A DNA stretch of 64,000 nucleotides, taken from assembly GCA_963851085.1 (NCBI GenBank), contig CAWKNX010000005.1, forward strand, positions 310,001-374,000, given 5' to 3'. Below, one piece after another: positions 55,502 to 64,000 of the stretch (the first letter of the stretch is position 1; every line of letters begins with the position of its first letter). Below the pieces are notes generated by a model. The model did no database searches, was not told where the DNA came from, and saw only the letters and a list, made by a program, of their open reading frames with translations. The DNA comes from DATFVJ01 sp963851085. GTDB lineage: Bacteria; Actinomycetota; Actinomycetes; Streptosporangiales; Streptosporangiaceae. Both the position numbers and the translations under genes were made by a program.

Positions 55502-58155
55502 ATGCCCGGTCCGGGCGGCGAGTCCGGGCGGCTGGTTCGGGACGTGCTGCTGCGCGATGGGTCGACGTTGCGCTTGCAGGCCGCGGCGCCGGGGGACTTC
55601 GGCGACATCAAGGAGTTCTTCGACGGCCTGTCGCCGCAGAGCCGTTACCTGCGCTTCCACAGCTATGGGCGGGCCGACGTCGCCGCGCGGGCAGCCGCTG
55701 AGGCTGGTGGCGTTGACCGGGTCGCGCTGATCGCCCGGCACGGCGGCTCGGTGGTGGCGGTCGCCGGCTTTGACGGGCTGCGTGAGCCGCGGCGCCGCCG
55801 AGGTCGCGTTTGCGGTGGCCGACGATTGGCAGGGCCGCGGCGCCGGGACGCGGATGCTCGAGCAGCTCGCGGAAATCGCGGCGGGGCGTGGGATCAACCG
55901 GTTCGATGCGGAGGTCATGGTCGGCAACCAGGCGATGCTGGGGGTGTTCGAGGGCGCCGGCTTCGGCGTGCGGCGCCGGGGTTCGTTTGGTGAGCTGACG
56001 GTCTCGCTTGATATCACGCCGACGGAGGCGGTGCGGGAGCGGATCGGCGAACGCGACCATCTCGCCGCGGTCGCCGCGTTGCGGCCGATCCTCGCGCCCT
56101 CGTCGGTAGCGGTTGCGGGCGCCGCGGCGGCGCCGGGCAACCTGGGACGCACGGTCGCTGGCGAACATCGTCGCCGGCGGCTTTCAGGGCGTGGTGACAC
56201 CGGTCAGCCGCTCGGGGGGTGTGGTGTGCTCGATGCGGGCCGCTCGCAGCCTCGCCGAGCTGGACGTCACCCCGGAGCTCGTGATCATCTGCGCCGCAGG
56301 CGACGAGCTGCTCGAGTTCGCCGCCGAGGCGGCCTCGGCCGGCGCAAAGGCGCTGGTGTTGCTCCCGGCCGGTCCGGAGGACAACGGCGTGGCGTCCCCG
56401 GGGCGAGAGGAACGGCTGCTGAAGGTCGTAAGGGGCGCAGGCTTGCGGATGGTCGGGCCGAGCTCGCTGGGAGTGGTCAACACCGCCGCCGACGTCAGCC
56501 TGAACGCCACGTTCAGCGGCGCGAGCGTGCAGGCCGGCGGTCTGGCGATCGGCTCGCAGGCGGCCGCGCTCGGGATCGAGCTGCTCGGGCATGCGGAGGC
56601 CCGGCAGCTCGGGGTCTCGATGCTGGTCTCGCTGGGCAGCCCCGCCGACGTCTCGACCAACGATCTGCTCGAGTGGTGCGAGGACGACGACCGGACGGCG
56701 GTGGTGATGCTGTATGTGGAGACGTTCGGCGATCCTGAGCACTTCACCCGGATCGCACGGCGCGTGTCGCGCAAGAAGCCGATCCTCGTTGTCAAGGGGC
56801 GTCGCAGCGCCGAGCGGGCGCGCGGCGAAGCGCGTTCCCACACGGCTGCGGCGCTGCACGGGGATGCGGTCGCTGACGCGCTCATGCATCACGCCGGGCT
56901 TTTGCGGTTCCACAGCGGCGAGGCGATGTTCGACGCCGCCCAGCTGTTCGAGAGCCAGCCGCTGCCAAGCGGACGGCGAATCGGGATCGTGAGCAACTCC
57001 GCCGGTGTGGCCACGCTCGCCGCCGACGCCTGCGCGACGCGCGGGCTGGAGCTGACAGAGGCGAGCGGCACGCAGTACCCCCGGATCCTGGGGATCGGCG
57101 CCGGGCCGGGCGAATACGCCGCGAGCATCCGCGAGCTGCTCGCCGACACCGGCATCGATGCGCTGATGGTCTTCTACGTCGACCATCACGACGGTGACCC
57201 AGAGACCGTTCTGGATGCGATCTCCGCGGTCTCAAAGGGCCAGCCCAAGCCGGTTGTGGCATCTGTCGTGCGCTCGGACGGCCAGCTGCCCGCGAGGAAC
57301 GGCCCGGGCGTGCCGAACTTCCTGTTCCCGGAGTCGTGTGCCGCCGTGCTCGCGCGCGCCGCCGAACGCCGCGCCTGGCTGTCGCGCCCGCTCGGCCAGG
57401 CCCCGCACTACTCCGGCCTGAACGGGACAGCGGCGCGGGCGCTGATCTCCTCACTGCTCGATCGCGATCCCGCAGGCGGCTGGCTTTCGCTCAGCGACGC
57501 AGAGGCTCTGCTGGCCACCCACGGAATCCCGGTTGCCGCCGCTGATCGCTGCCGCGATCTGGAGGGCGCGATCGCGGTGGCGCGGGAAATCGGCGGCCCG
57601 GTGGCGCTGAAGGCGGATTTTGCGGCTCCCGCGCATGCGGGCGACATCGACGCCGTCCTGCTCGGGCTGGAAGGCGAGTCGGCGGTGCGATCCGGTTGGC
57701 GCGAGCTTGAACAACGGGTGCGGGCGGCCGGACGGGAATGGACGGGGGCGATCATCCAGCACCTCGTGGCGCCCGGCGCCGATGTGCTGGTGGGCGCCTT
57801 CAGCGATCCCGATCTGGGCTCCGTGATCGCGGCCGGCCTCGGCGGCCGCCAAGCCGGCCTCGCCGAAACGGTAGCGTTCCGCGTGCCACCGGCAACCGAC
57901 GTCGAGGCCGACGAGCTGATCGACTCCTCCGGTGGCGTCGCCACTCAGCTGGACGGGTTCCGGGGCGCCGCTGCGCTCGATCGTGAGGCGCTACGCGAGC
58001 TGATCCTGCGCTTCGCCCTGCTTCTCGGGGAGGTCCCCGAGGTGGTCGAGGCCGACCTCAACCCTGTCCGGTGCACCACGAACGGCTGCGTCGTGCTCGA
58101 CATGCGACTGCGAATCGAGCGCCGGCGCCCCGTCGAGCGCGTCCAGACGTGGTGA
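55502..58155 (+). pseudogene. Pat-type protein acetyltransferase: GNAT + ADP-forming acyl-CoA synthetase-like fusion, frameshifted
   Basis: ATG 55502 after CGGGAG. GNAT domain first (RLQAAAPGDFGDIKEFFDGL, then in a second frame AFAVADDWQGRGAGTRMLEQ). A third frame from about 56150 gives the CoA-binding part, succinyl-CoA-ligase-like region (GIVSNSAGVATLAADAC) and the ATP-grasp end (GGPVALKADFAAPAHAGDI, VVEADLNPVRC). Slips occur near 55790 and 56150. An N-terminal GNAT domain is the order seen in some actinomycete Pat proteins. Intact homologues acetylate metabolic enzymes such as acetyl-CoA synthetase. Confidence 0.8.
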
Positions 58156-58405
58156 CGGCGCCACCGAAACGACCGGACGGCCTGCCGATCCGGGGCACGG
58201 TCTGCAGGCCGGGTGCGCTAGCTCAGCTGATGCCCGGCCGCAGTCGGGCGCATACCACTCGCCGCCGGACCGAGAATCTTTACGGACGAGGTCTGCGCCG
58301 GGCGCGCTATCCCCGATGTAGGCGCAGAGCGGGCGGCCTGTGGGGGTGCCAGAAGTCTGCCTGGCCTGTGAGCTGCAGCGATGGGCAGGATCAGCCGTAG
58401 GCAGC
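58156..58405. other. Intergenic stretch
   Basis: No supported feature. Confidence 0.35.
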
Positions 58406-58640
58406 GTGATCAGCCGTGTAACAGTCATCGTCTGCGAATCGATGTTCGGGAGCACCAAGAAGGTGGCGGAGGCCATCGCCGAGGGGCTGGCCGATTGCGC
58501 AGAGGTCTCGGTGGTGCCGGTCACTTCGGCCGATGCGCACATCCTCGACGGCGCGGATCTTGTGGTGGTGGGCGGTCCCACCCACACCCACGGGATGTCC
58601 AGGCCGAGTACCCGGAAGATGGCCGGGAAGCGGGCGAGGA
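58406..58640 (+). pseudogene. Flavodoxin N-terminus, truncated
   Basis: GTG 58406; VTVIVCESMFGSTKKVAEAI is the FMN phosphate loop, followed by GADLVVVGGPTHTHGMSRPS, a flavodoxin-like region. After TRKMAGKRARKPG the sequence no longer fits the family. The second half is lost. Confidence 0.65.
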
Positions 58641-59542
58641 AGCCGGGGAGCGAGGTCCACCATGCTGGGCCTGCAACCAGGGTCGTTGGCCCTTGTGGCC
58701 GCGAAGACCATCAAGATGCAGATCATCTCATCGGAGTGGACAACGCTCACATCGCGCTTGGAGCAAAGGCCACACCGATCGGCGGGGATGTGCGCTACCG
58801 ACCTGCAGCTGTAACCACGCCGTGTGACCATGTCTAGGACTTGTGCCCGGACTCCGGCCAACCCGCGCTCCAACGAGACGATGGTGCCGCCAGCAATAGT
58901 GGGTGATGAAGCACGAAAGACCCACTGAGATGGGCTCTGTGATCATTTTCCAGGCGCACACCAGGAATGGCACGTGCGGGCGTTTGCGGAATTAACGGCC
59001 AAGGATCGCCAGGTGCACCGGGCATGCTGCATTATAATACTTCAAGGTCAGCTTTCCTTGGGAATACGCCCACGAGCACGTACAGGAATTAGGTACGCGA
59101 TCGGAAGTAATGACCTCGGCAGGCACGCCGCTACGCCGCTCGGCGCGACCTGGCTGGTACGGTAGCGGCTCTCCGACGAGGGCAAGAACAGGCCCCTCGG
59201 TCTTGACTTCCTGGACAGCTCCGTCGGCTAGCGCCAGCCACTCCCGTGGCCTGGCACCTGATGAGGACTGGGCTGGTACGTGTCGTTTGACGCGCACCCT
59301 GGCTCCGGGGATTTTGTCACTCGCCCGGCTGTCCATGTCATTCAGAATATCCGCCGAGCGGGAGGGGGATTCTCGTGGCCTGTGGCCAGTGGTTCCTGAT
59401 GCCTGGTAGTCCAGGCTCTCCAGCGTGACGATCCGCAGCCTTCAGTGCTTGCGACTAATGATCATCATGGTGAGCCCGACGGCGAGGCCGACTGTGCAAG
59501 GCGGCTATGCCCAGTCTGTCACGCACCTGGCGGACATGAACC
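58641..59542. other. Gene-poor stretch of about 900 bp
   Basis: Frames on both strands lack starts and motifs. Around 58990-59110 the sequence is unusually AT-rich for this genome (gcattataatacttc run). No feature is assigned. Confidence 0.35.
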
Positions 59543-59725
59543 TTGGCGCGTATCTTTGCCGGGCCGAAGGGCGGGCGGCTGCGCCGGTCCAACTTCCGCA
59601 TCATCTGGACCAAGGCCAGAAACGCCATCGGCCTGCCGGGCCTGCACTTTCACGACCTGAGGCACACGGGAAACACGATGGCGGCAGGACAAGGCGCGAG
59701 CCTGCGCGAACTGATGGAACGGATG
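59543..59725 (+). pseudogene. C-terminal scrap of a second type of tyrosine recombinase
   Basis: FAGPKGGRLRRSNFRIIW, ARNAIGLPGLHFHDLRHTG and GASLRELMERM form the HxxR box region of phage-type integrases outside the family seen elsewhere in this window. Family sequence ends after MERM (near 59723), before the LGH/Tyr end. Confidence 0.65.
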
Positions 59726-59791
59726 TCACGTGCGTTGCTCGCGGGGTTCAAATCCTGCGCTAGCTTCAGGTTCACAGGTTGCTGCTGGTGA

Positions 59792-60156
59792 CGATCGTCG
59801 GCTGTTGATGGCGGTTCGGGGGCATCTCGGGGGCACGCCCGTAATGCGTAGGCCAGGTCCCGCCCCGCCGTGGTCCTGGCGCGCCGCCCCTCTCCCCCCA
59901 TCGGACTGACTGCTGCCGATCCATTCGCTGGAGGGAAGGTGCCAAGGGTGGCTTCACGTGTACGTTAACCAGCACCCTTCCCCCTTGCTCGTTGCCCTGC
60001 AGTCACAGCTGCCCTTGACGCCGTAGCGGAGGCGTATCACAATCCTGTGGCATCTGGTGGGAGGCCCTTGCACCTTCCGCCCGCATGCCGCCCGCCCTAT
60101 CACTCCGGCGTGCAGGATCACCTTGGGACGGGCCCTTTACGGAGGTACACAGATGG
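59792..60156. other. Gene-free stretch
   Basis: No supported feature. Confidence 0.35.
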
Positions 60157-60375
60157 CTAGCCGAAGTGACCCCAGTGCGTGGCGATGATGAGAAACAGAC
60201 CGCCGAGAGCGAGCGCGACGCCCGCGACGATCCTTCTCGCGGCGCTAGCCTTCAACGCCGGGATTTCGGCGGCGACGAACCAGATACCGGCGAACAGGAT
60301 AAGCAGGAACCCCACTTCGGCGATGATCACCCCAGTGTGAGGAGCGAAACCATCGGCTAGGTTCATTGGCGGCAT
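60157..60375 (-). CDS. Small two-helix membrane protein
   Basis: 72 residues: HTGVIIAEVGFLLILFAGIW and RIVAGVALALGGLFLIIA are two membrane helices, with a short loop between and a C-terminal THWGHFG. GGAAAC precedes ATG 60375. No function is recognised. Confidence 0.6.
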   Translation of the reverse strand: MPPMNLADGFAPHTGVIIAEVGFLLILFAGIWFVAAEIPALKASAARRIVAGVALALGGLFLIIATHWGHFG

Positions 60376-60607
60376 GTTTCCGCGTCGGCATACCGCGTGT
60401 CAACACGCGGAGCCCGGGGTGTCTGCCCTACGGGTCGGCTCTCAAACCGATGGCCGGGGCAGCGAAGCCGATCGCATGCGACGCGACCGCGGGGAGCGTC
60501 CTGGCCACGGTGCCTGGGAGTTGGACCATGGAAGCGCCGAGGGCAACGGCAGCGCTAACAACGGGATGCGTGCCGGGTGAGCCTGGCTGATCTGGTCATC
60601 CGGCGGT

Positions 60608-60667
60608 TGGCCCGGCGTGCGGCGGGCGGGCCTCTCCAAGGCTGAGCCCGCCGCTGACGCCGGGCCA
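60608..60667. repeat. Long imperfect inverted repeat
   Basis: TGGCCCGGCGT + GCGGCGGGC (60608-60627) pair with GCCCGCCGC (60646-60654) and ACGCCGGGCCA (60657-60667) apart from a two-base bulge. It is followed at once by GCGGCGCC/GGCGCCGC (60668-60686). Could be tandem terminators or structured element DNA. Confidence 0.65.
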
Positions 60668-60739
60668 GCGGCGCCGCAGGCGCCGCCTTGATTTAGTACG
60701 GGCTAATTCGGCAGTACGCGGACATAGCGGACGGTCGTG

Positions 60740-60777
60740 TCCCACCCGATGCTTGACACGTCAAGCATCGGGTGGGA
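60740..60777. repeat. Perfect 18-bp inverted repeat with a 2-base centre
   Basis: Arms 60740-60757 (CCCACCCGATGCTTGAC preceded by T) and 60760-60777 are exact complements around AC. No T-run follows either side. More regular than most terminators; could be a protein-binding or recombination site. Confidence 0.75.
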
Positions 60778-61029
60778 TTAGACAGCGGGCACCACGCGCT
60801 TGGGGTCGGCCTCTTCGTCCCGAAGACAAGTCCGTAGGCTCTAATGGTGGGCCCATCCTGGGGTTGACGTAACGACCAGCATCACCGGCGGCGGAGCCGT
60901 GACACCCGACTGAGCAGCGGGACAATGTCAGTCCCCAGCCGCCGACCAGCACCTGACCGCCAACACCCGATCGCCCGCCAGTCTCCGGGCGCCCGGCAGC
61001 AGCACAGCGCGGCAGCAACCCAGCCTAAG

Positions 61030-61092
61030 CGCAAGGGCACCCGGAGATGCTTTCTGCGGAGAGGTTTGAAAGGATCTCCGGGTGCCCTTGCG
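61030..61092. repeat. Perfect 19-bp inverted repeat with a 25-base loop
   Basis: Arms 61030-61048 (CGCAAGGGCACCCGGAGAT) and 61074-61092 are exact complements; the loop is 61049-61073. Confidence 0.75.
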
Positions 61093-61164
61093 GGTGGAGA
61101 GGCCGACCCGGATGATGCGCGGGGGTCGCTTGTGGAGGGCCGTTGTCACCCTTGTCACCAGGTT

Positions 61165-61187
61165 GGCCCTACGACTTGTAGGGCCAC
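61165..61187. repeat. 9-bp inverted repeat
   Basis: TGGCCCTAC (61165-61173) and GTAGGGCCA (61179-61187) around GACTT, just after two tandem TTGTCACC copies. Confidence 0.5.
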
Positions 61188-61242
61188 TCCTAGGGTTCAG
61201 GACCCTCATTGCGCGGGAAACCCGCTCTGACCTGCACTAACG

Positions 61243-61291
61243 TGGTGGGCGATACTGGTATCGAACCAGTGGCCTCTACCGTGTCAAGGCA
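61243..61291 (-). other. 3' half of a tRNA-Val(GAC) gene: integration attachment site
   Basis: On the minus strand: anticodon loop TTGACAC with GAC, then T-arm ACTGGTTCGATACCAGT, acceptor strand ATCGCCC, discriminator A and CCA. D-arm and 5' acceptor are missing; sequence past 61295 is unrelated to tRNA. Lies 160 bp upstream of the intact integrase, the usual layout of an att site. Confidence 0.75.
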
Positions 61292-61450
61292 AATGTGTAT
61301 TCCTGGTTAATGGCGTAGAGGTAGCCATTCAGGGTATAAATGTGCAGGTGGAGGCGGTTATTTGCTGTCGTTTGAGACTGGCTGATGTTCAATAGTGCCG
61401 CCAAATCTCACGGTCAAACTACGGTCAAACGATCAAGGTTGGCGAGCGTC

Positions 61451-62788
61451 ATGGGGTACTCACGCAAGCGGGCTGACCAGGACGGCAAGCCGCGGTACAC
61501 CGCGTACTACTGGGACGTGCGCGGCCGCGAATGCTCGGCCGGGACGTTCCCGCGGAAGAAGGACGCGGACCGCGCGTGGCAGGCCGCCGAGGCCAAGGTG
61601 GCCGAGGGCCGCGCTACTGACCTGCGGCGCGGCCGTCAGCAGTTCGGGCAGTACGTGACGCAGACGTGGCTGCCCAACCACGTCATGGAGCTGAGCACGC
61701 GGCAGAGCTACACCTATGTGATCAACAAGCACATCCTGCCGGAGTTCCGGTCGCTCCCGATGATCGAGATTATGCCGGCGACGGTCCGGGATTTCGTTCG
61801 CAAGATGCAGAACGGCGGCGCATCGTGGCACACGATCGACAAGTGCCGCACCATTCTCAGTGCGATCTTCACCACTGCGCTCAGCGATCAGATCATCTTC
61901 CTGCACCCGTGCAAGGGCGTGAAGGTTCCGCCGACCCCGAGCAAGCCGCTCGTCATCGTCACGCCCGAGCAGTTCGACGCGATCCACCAGGCGCTGCCGG
62001 ACGCGGCGACGCGCCTCATGGTCGAGACGGCAATCGAGAGCGGCCTGCGCTGGGGCGAGCTTGCCGAGCTGCGCGCCGGGGATCTCGACCTCACGACGAG
62101 GATCCTGACGGTGAGCCGCACGGTCGTTGAGCTTGACCCGAAGTTTCATCCCGAGGGTGGCCGGTTCCTGGTCAAGCCGTATCCGAAGAACACCAAGTTC
62201 CGGCGCTTCAAGCTCAGCGCCCCGGTCGTCGCGCGGATCGCCGTTCATGTCCGCGAGCGGCATCTCGGCACCGACGATCTGCTGTTCACCGCATCCGCCG
62301 AGCCCGCGCCGCGCCTGGTCGTGTTGTCCGATCCCGACACCCTCGGCCGTACGGAGCCGAACCGCGCTGGACGGCGCTACCAGCACGGCACGCTGACCGG
62401 TTACTCCTTGGGCGGGTACCACTGCCAGCACTGCAAGGCCGCATACGCCCACTACCGGGCAGCCCGCCGCGCCAACGGCAAGGACGATCCGCGCCCGGGG
62501 CGCACGCTCGACACGGATGGTCACATCCCGCGCGGCTGGTTCCGCGAACATGTCTGGAAACGCGCGCTTGCCTCAGCAGGTATCGACCGGCGTGTCCGGA
62601 TGCACGACCTGAGACACGCACATGCGTCCTGGCTGCTGTCCGGCGGCGCCGACCTCCAGGTCGTCAAGGACAGACTCGGCCACGGCAGCCTCCGAACCAC
62701 CGAGAAGTACCTGCACACCCTCCCCGACGCCGACGAGACCGCGCTAGAAGCCCTCTCCAAGATCAGGAATCGTGTGCTCCCAGGCTGA
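61451..62788 (+). CDS. Tyrosine site-specific integrase (intact)
   Basis: 445 residues from ATG 61451, chosen because related integrases begin with MG/VG at this point (frame open to 61385). N-terminal arm-binding MGYSRKRADQDGKPRYTAYY, core-binding region, and a full catalytic set: Arg in ESGLRWGELAELR, HxxR in MHDLRHAHASWLLSGG, DRLGHGSLRTTEKYLHTLPD with the second His and the nucleophile Tyr. An unusual Cys-containing insert (YHCQHCKAAYAHYRAARRA) before the HxxR box could bind metal and is shared by the copies at 27240 and 32365. It inserts and excises an element at tRNA-Val. Confidence 0.92.
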   Translation: MGYSRKRADQDGKPRYTAYYWDVRGRECSAGTFPRKKDADRAWQAAEAKVAEGRATDLRRGRQQFGQYVTQTWLPNHVMELSTRQSYTYVINKHILPEFRSLPMIEIMPATVRDFVRKMQNGGASWHTIDKCRTILSAIFTTALSDQIIFLHPCKGVKVPPTPSKPLVIVTPEQFDAIHQALPDAATRLMVETAIESGLRWGELAELRAGDLDLTTRILTVSRTVVELDPKFHPEGGRFLVKPYPKNTKFRRFKLSAPVVARIAVHVRERHLGTDDLLFTASAEPAPRLVVLSDPDTLGRTEPNRAGRRYQHGTLTGYSLGGYHCQHCKAAYAHYRAARRANGKDDPRPGRTLDTDGHIPRGWFREHVWKRALASAGIDRRVRMHDLRHAHASWLLSGGADLQVVKDRLGHGSLRTTEKYLHTLPDADETALEALSKIRNRVLPG

Positions 62789-62805
62789 AGACGCCGGCAA
62801 ACCCG

Positions 62806-63267
62806 CTAGTTGGCCCGAATCTGCGCCCAGATCACCTTGCCAGCCCAGCCAGGAACAACGTCCCAGTTCCAGCGTTCGCAGAGTGCGTCTACGAGCATCA
62901 GGCCCCGGCCGCCTTCCTCATCGGGCTCAGCATGCTTGGCCGTGGGCGCTCCGGGGCTCCGGTCCCACACCTGGACCAGGACGAGTACTCGGTCCGACCA
63001 CAGCCGCAGATGGACAACGGGCAGGCCGGATAGATCATCGTCATACCTGGGCAGTCCGTCCGGGCCGGTTGAGGCGCGGATCGCGTTGGTCGTTAGCTCC
63101 GAGACCACCAGCTCGACGGTCTCGGCCACGGCGGCGAGGCCCCATTCGTACATCACGTTGCGGGCATGAAGCCGGGCGCACCCGACGGCGGGCGGCAAGG
63201 CGCCCAGTACCAGGGCGCTCGACAGCGGCCAGGTTGTGCTCACTTGTGCTGTCGGCTGGCCGTTCAC
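62806..63267 (-). CDS. Anti-sigma-factor-like ATP-binding protein (HATPase_c_2)
   Basis: 153 residues from GTG 63267. N-box TVELVVSELTTNAIRAS and EEGGRGLMLVDALCERWNWD (G-box region) are typical. The GTG overlaps the stop of the upstream ORF (GTGA). Third gene of the operon 63733-62806. The gene order suggests element cargo next to the integrase. Confidence 0.85.
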   Translation of the reverse strand: MNGQPTAQVSTTWPLSSALVLGALPPAVGCARLHARNVMYEWGLAAVAETVELVVSELTTNAIRASTGPDGLPRYDDDLSGLPVVHLRLWSDRVLVLVQVWDRSPGAPTAKHAEPDEEGGRGLMLVDALCERWNWDVVPGWAGKVIWAQIRAN

Positions 63268-63560
63268 GACGGCCCGGCAATACCGCTTGGCCTCCGCGAG
63301 CGTTCACGTAGCTCAGCGTCAAGTTGGCGTTCGGCTTGTTTCAGTTCGGCACAGAGCTGGCGAGCCGACGCCGCCCTCACCCAGAACAGCGCTGCCTGAG
63401 GATAAGGGAGGAAGCCGTACCGAACGCGGACGGCCGTCCACTGACCTTGCCTGGGCATCCAGATAGCCCATTCCGGGAACCGCCGTAGCAGGGCGCCTAA
63501 GAAAGTGATGTTGGCCTCAATGGCGTGGCGAACATGTTGGCTGGTCGCCGTGCTCGTCAT
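63264..63560 (-). CDS. Conserved hypothetical protein in a kinase-like operon
   Basis: 98 residues: EANITFLGALLRRFPEWAIW, MPRQGQWTAVRVRYG, then a helical C-terminus (ARQLCAELKQAERQLDAELR). Overlaps genes on both sides by ATGA and GTGA. No recognised domain. The coupling to the ATPase suggests a working partner. Confidence 0.65.
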   Translation of the reverse strand: MTSTATSQHVRHAIEANITFLGALLRRFPEWAIWMPRQGQWTAVRVRYGFLPYPQAALFWVRAASARQLCAELKQAERQLDAELRERSRRPSGIAGPS

Positions 63561-63733
63561 GACCGCACCTGCCGTGAGTTACCCCGAACGATCTGCGTCG
63601 GCAATGCCGACGTCGTAGCCAGGCGCAGGACCACCACGACCGGCCAGGGAACGGCATGTGCTCCGGCGATCTGGTAAACGCGCTCAGGGAACGTGCCGTT
63701 TGGGGCGGGTAGTGGGCACAGCGGCTCCGTCAT
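63557..63733 (-). CDS. Small hypothetical protein, first of the coupled operon
   Basis: 58 residues from ATG 63733 (MTEPLCPLPAPNGTFPERVY). Ends 4 bases into the next ATG (ATGA). The frame extends to 63775, but no ribosome site supports a longer form. Not recognised. Confidence 0.5.
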   Translation of the reverse strand: MTEPLCPLPAPNGTFPERVYQIAGAHAVPWPVVVVLRLATTSALPTQIVRGNSRQVRS

Positions 63734-63816
63734 GGGCGGATACCGTAGGCGCGGCATCCCGTGACATCTGTGCACGGCGTGCGGCCCTCCCGCCGTGCGG
63801 GTTGGAACGGCCGTTG

Positions 63817-63836
63817 ACCCGCACGTTTGTGCGGGT
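63817..63836 (-). terminator. Hairpin after the regulator fragment
   Basis: ACCCGCAC and GTGCGGGT around a 4-base loop, directly after the stop at 63841. No T-run, as is common in high-GC terminators. Confidence 0.5.
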
Positions 63837-63840
63837 TGGG

Positions 63841-64000
63841 TCAGATCACCCCAGCCCGGTGAGCCAGCGGACGCAGTTGTGGCGTGCTGGCGCGGTGTTC
63901 CCTGCGCAGCAACAGAGCCAGCAGCTCATGGGTGACAGTGTCGTAGCGGACCAGCTGCGGGGCGCTGCGCTCAGCATCCAGCAGCATGTTCACGGCCGCT
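63841..64000 (-). CDS. C-terminal end of a helix-turn-helix type regulator (partial at window edge)
   Basis: Minus-strand frame open to the window edge; ends AVNMLLDAERSAPQLVRYD, then HELLALLLRREHRASTPQL and AGVI, stop at 63841. It resembles the tail of actinomycete XRE-type regulators with a TPR-like end. Identity is tentative because only 52 residues are visible. Confidence 0.5.
   Translation of the reverse strand, partial: AAVNMLLDAERSAPQLVRYDTVTHELLALLLRREHRASTPQLRPLAHRAGVI

Larger units (their letters stand above)
60376..61242. other. Non-coding, hairpin-rich region before the attachment site
   Basis: About 870 bp without a supported gene; it holds the inverted repeats at 60608-60667, 60668-60686, 60740-60777, 61030-61092 and 61165-61187 and tandem TTGTCACC at 61144-61151 and 61153-61160. 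Confidence 0.6.

Noticed and set aside
58215..58240. A tagctcagctg string like a tRNA D-arm
   Set aside because: No anticodon or T-arm follows at the proper distance.
59740..59790. A ggttcaaatcc string resembling a tRNA T-arm after the recombinase scrap
   Set aside because: Stem pairing requires an 8-base loop and no anticodon arm or acceptor strand can be drawn.

Overview
The window is very GC-rich. Its genes are packed with ATGA/GTGA overlaps and use GTG and TTG starts freely. It carries many giant LuxR (LAL) regulators, BTAD/AfsR remnants and small proteins typical of filamentous actinobacteria, so I read it as an accessory, recombination-prone region of a soil actinomycete chromosome (Streptomyces/Streptosporangiales-like; genus not resolvable). 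No rRNA, complete tRNA or CRISPR array is visible.

Layout. 0-10 kb: a partial IS110 transposase, a broken receiver domain, a LAL regulator, a serine-kinase-like ATPase, gene fragments, and an EACC1 + caspase-like protease + membrane unit of the bacterial conflict/cell-death type. 10-27 kb: a duplicated regulatory/export region with two full LAL/MalT-like regulators and the tail of a third. It also has two DHA2-type exporters (one broken), a DrrAB-type ABC exporter, a DUF4097 protein, two copies of an ~80-residue protein with the motif YEIRVEG, and a run of small proteins including DUF5999. Six copies of one promoter module, made of two or three stacked dyads plus a -10 element, tie these genes together. 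One copy is an inverted scar from which the small-protein operon has been lost. 27-34 kb: integrase-driven mosaic with one decayed integrase and one fused in frame to a CYTH enzyme beside a tRNA-Met-type attachment remnant. Around these lie pieces of a NUDIX / XRE / radical-SAM / thymidylate-kinase-like cluster. 34-39 kb: a giant XRE-STAND-WD40 protein with 14 near-identical WD40 repeats, opposite a sigma-factor-like gene preceded by a leader ORF. 40-53 kb: HbpS-like protein, two more LAL regulators (one frameshifted), an SDR, a GMC oxidoreductase/aldehyde dehydrogenase pair (both frameshifted), and an MFS-MarR operon with a clear operator. 54-59 kb: decayed AcuC-type deacetylase, Pat-type acetyltransferase/acyl-CoA-synthetase-like fusion and flavodoxin. 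60-64 kb: a hairpin-rich non-coding stretch, a tRNA-Val 3'-end remnant, an intact integrase, and a coupled three-gene operon containing a second kinase-like ATPase.

Two themes dominate. First, repeated integration by one family of tyrosine integrases has left at least five copies or fragments and many chimeric junctions. Second, single-base indels interrupt many otherwise well-preserved genes. This may be real decay or consensus error in the assembly, so each pseudogene call below is conditional on the sequence being correct.
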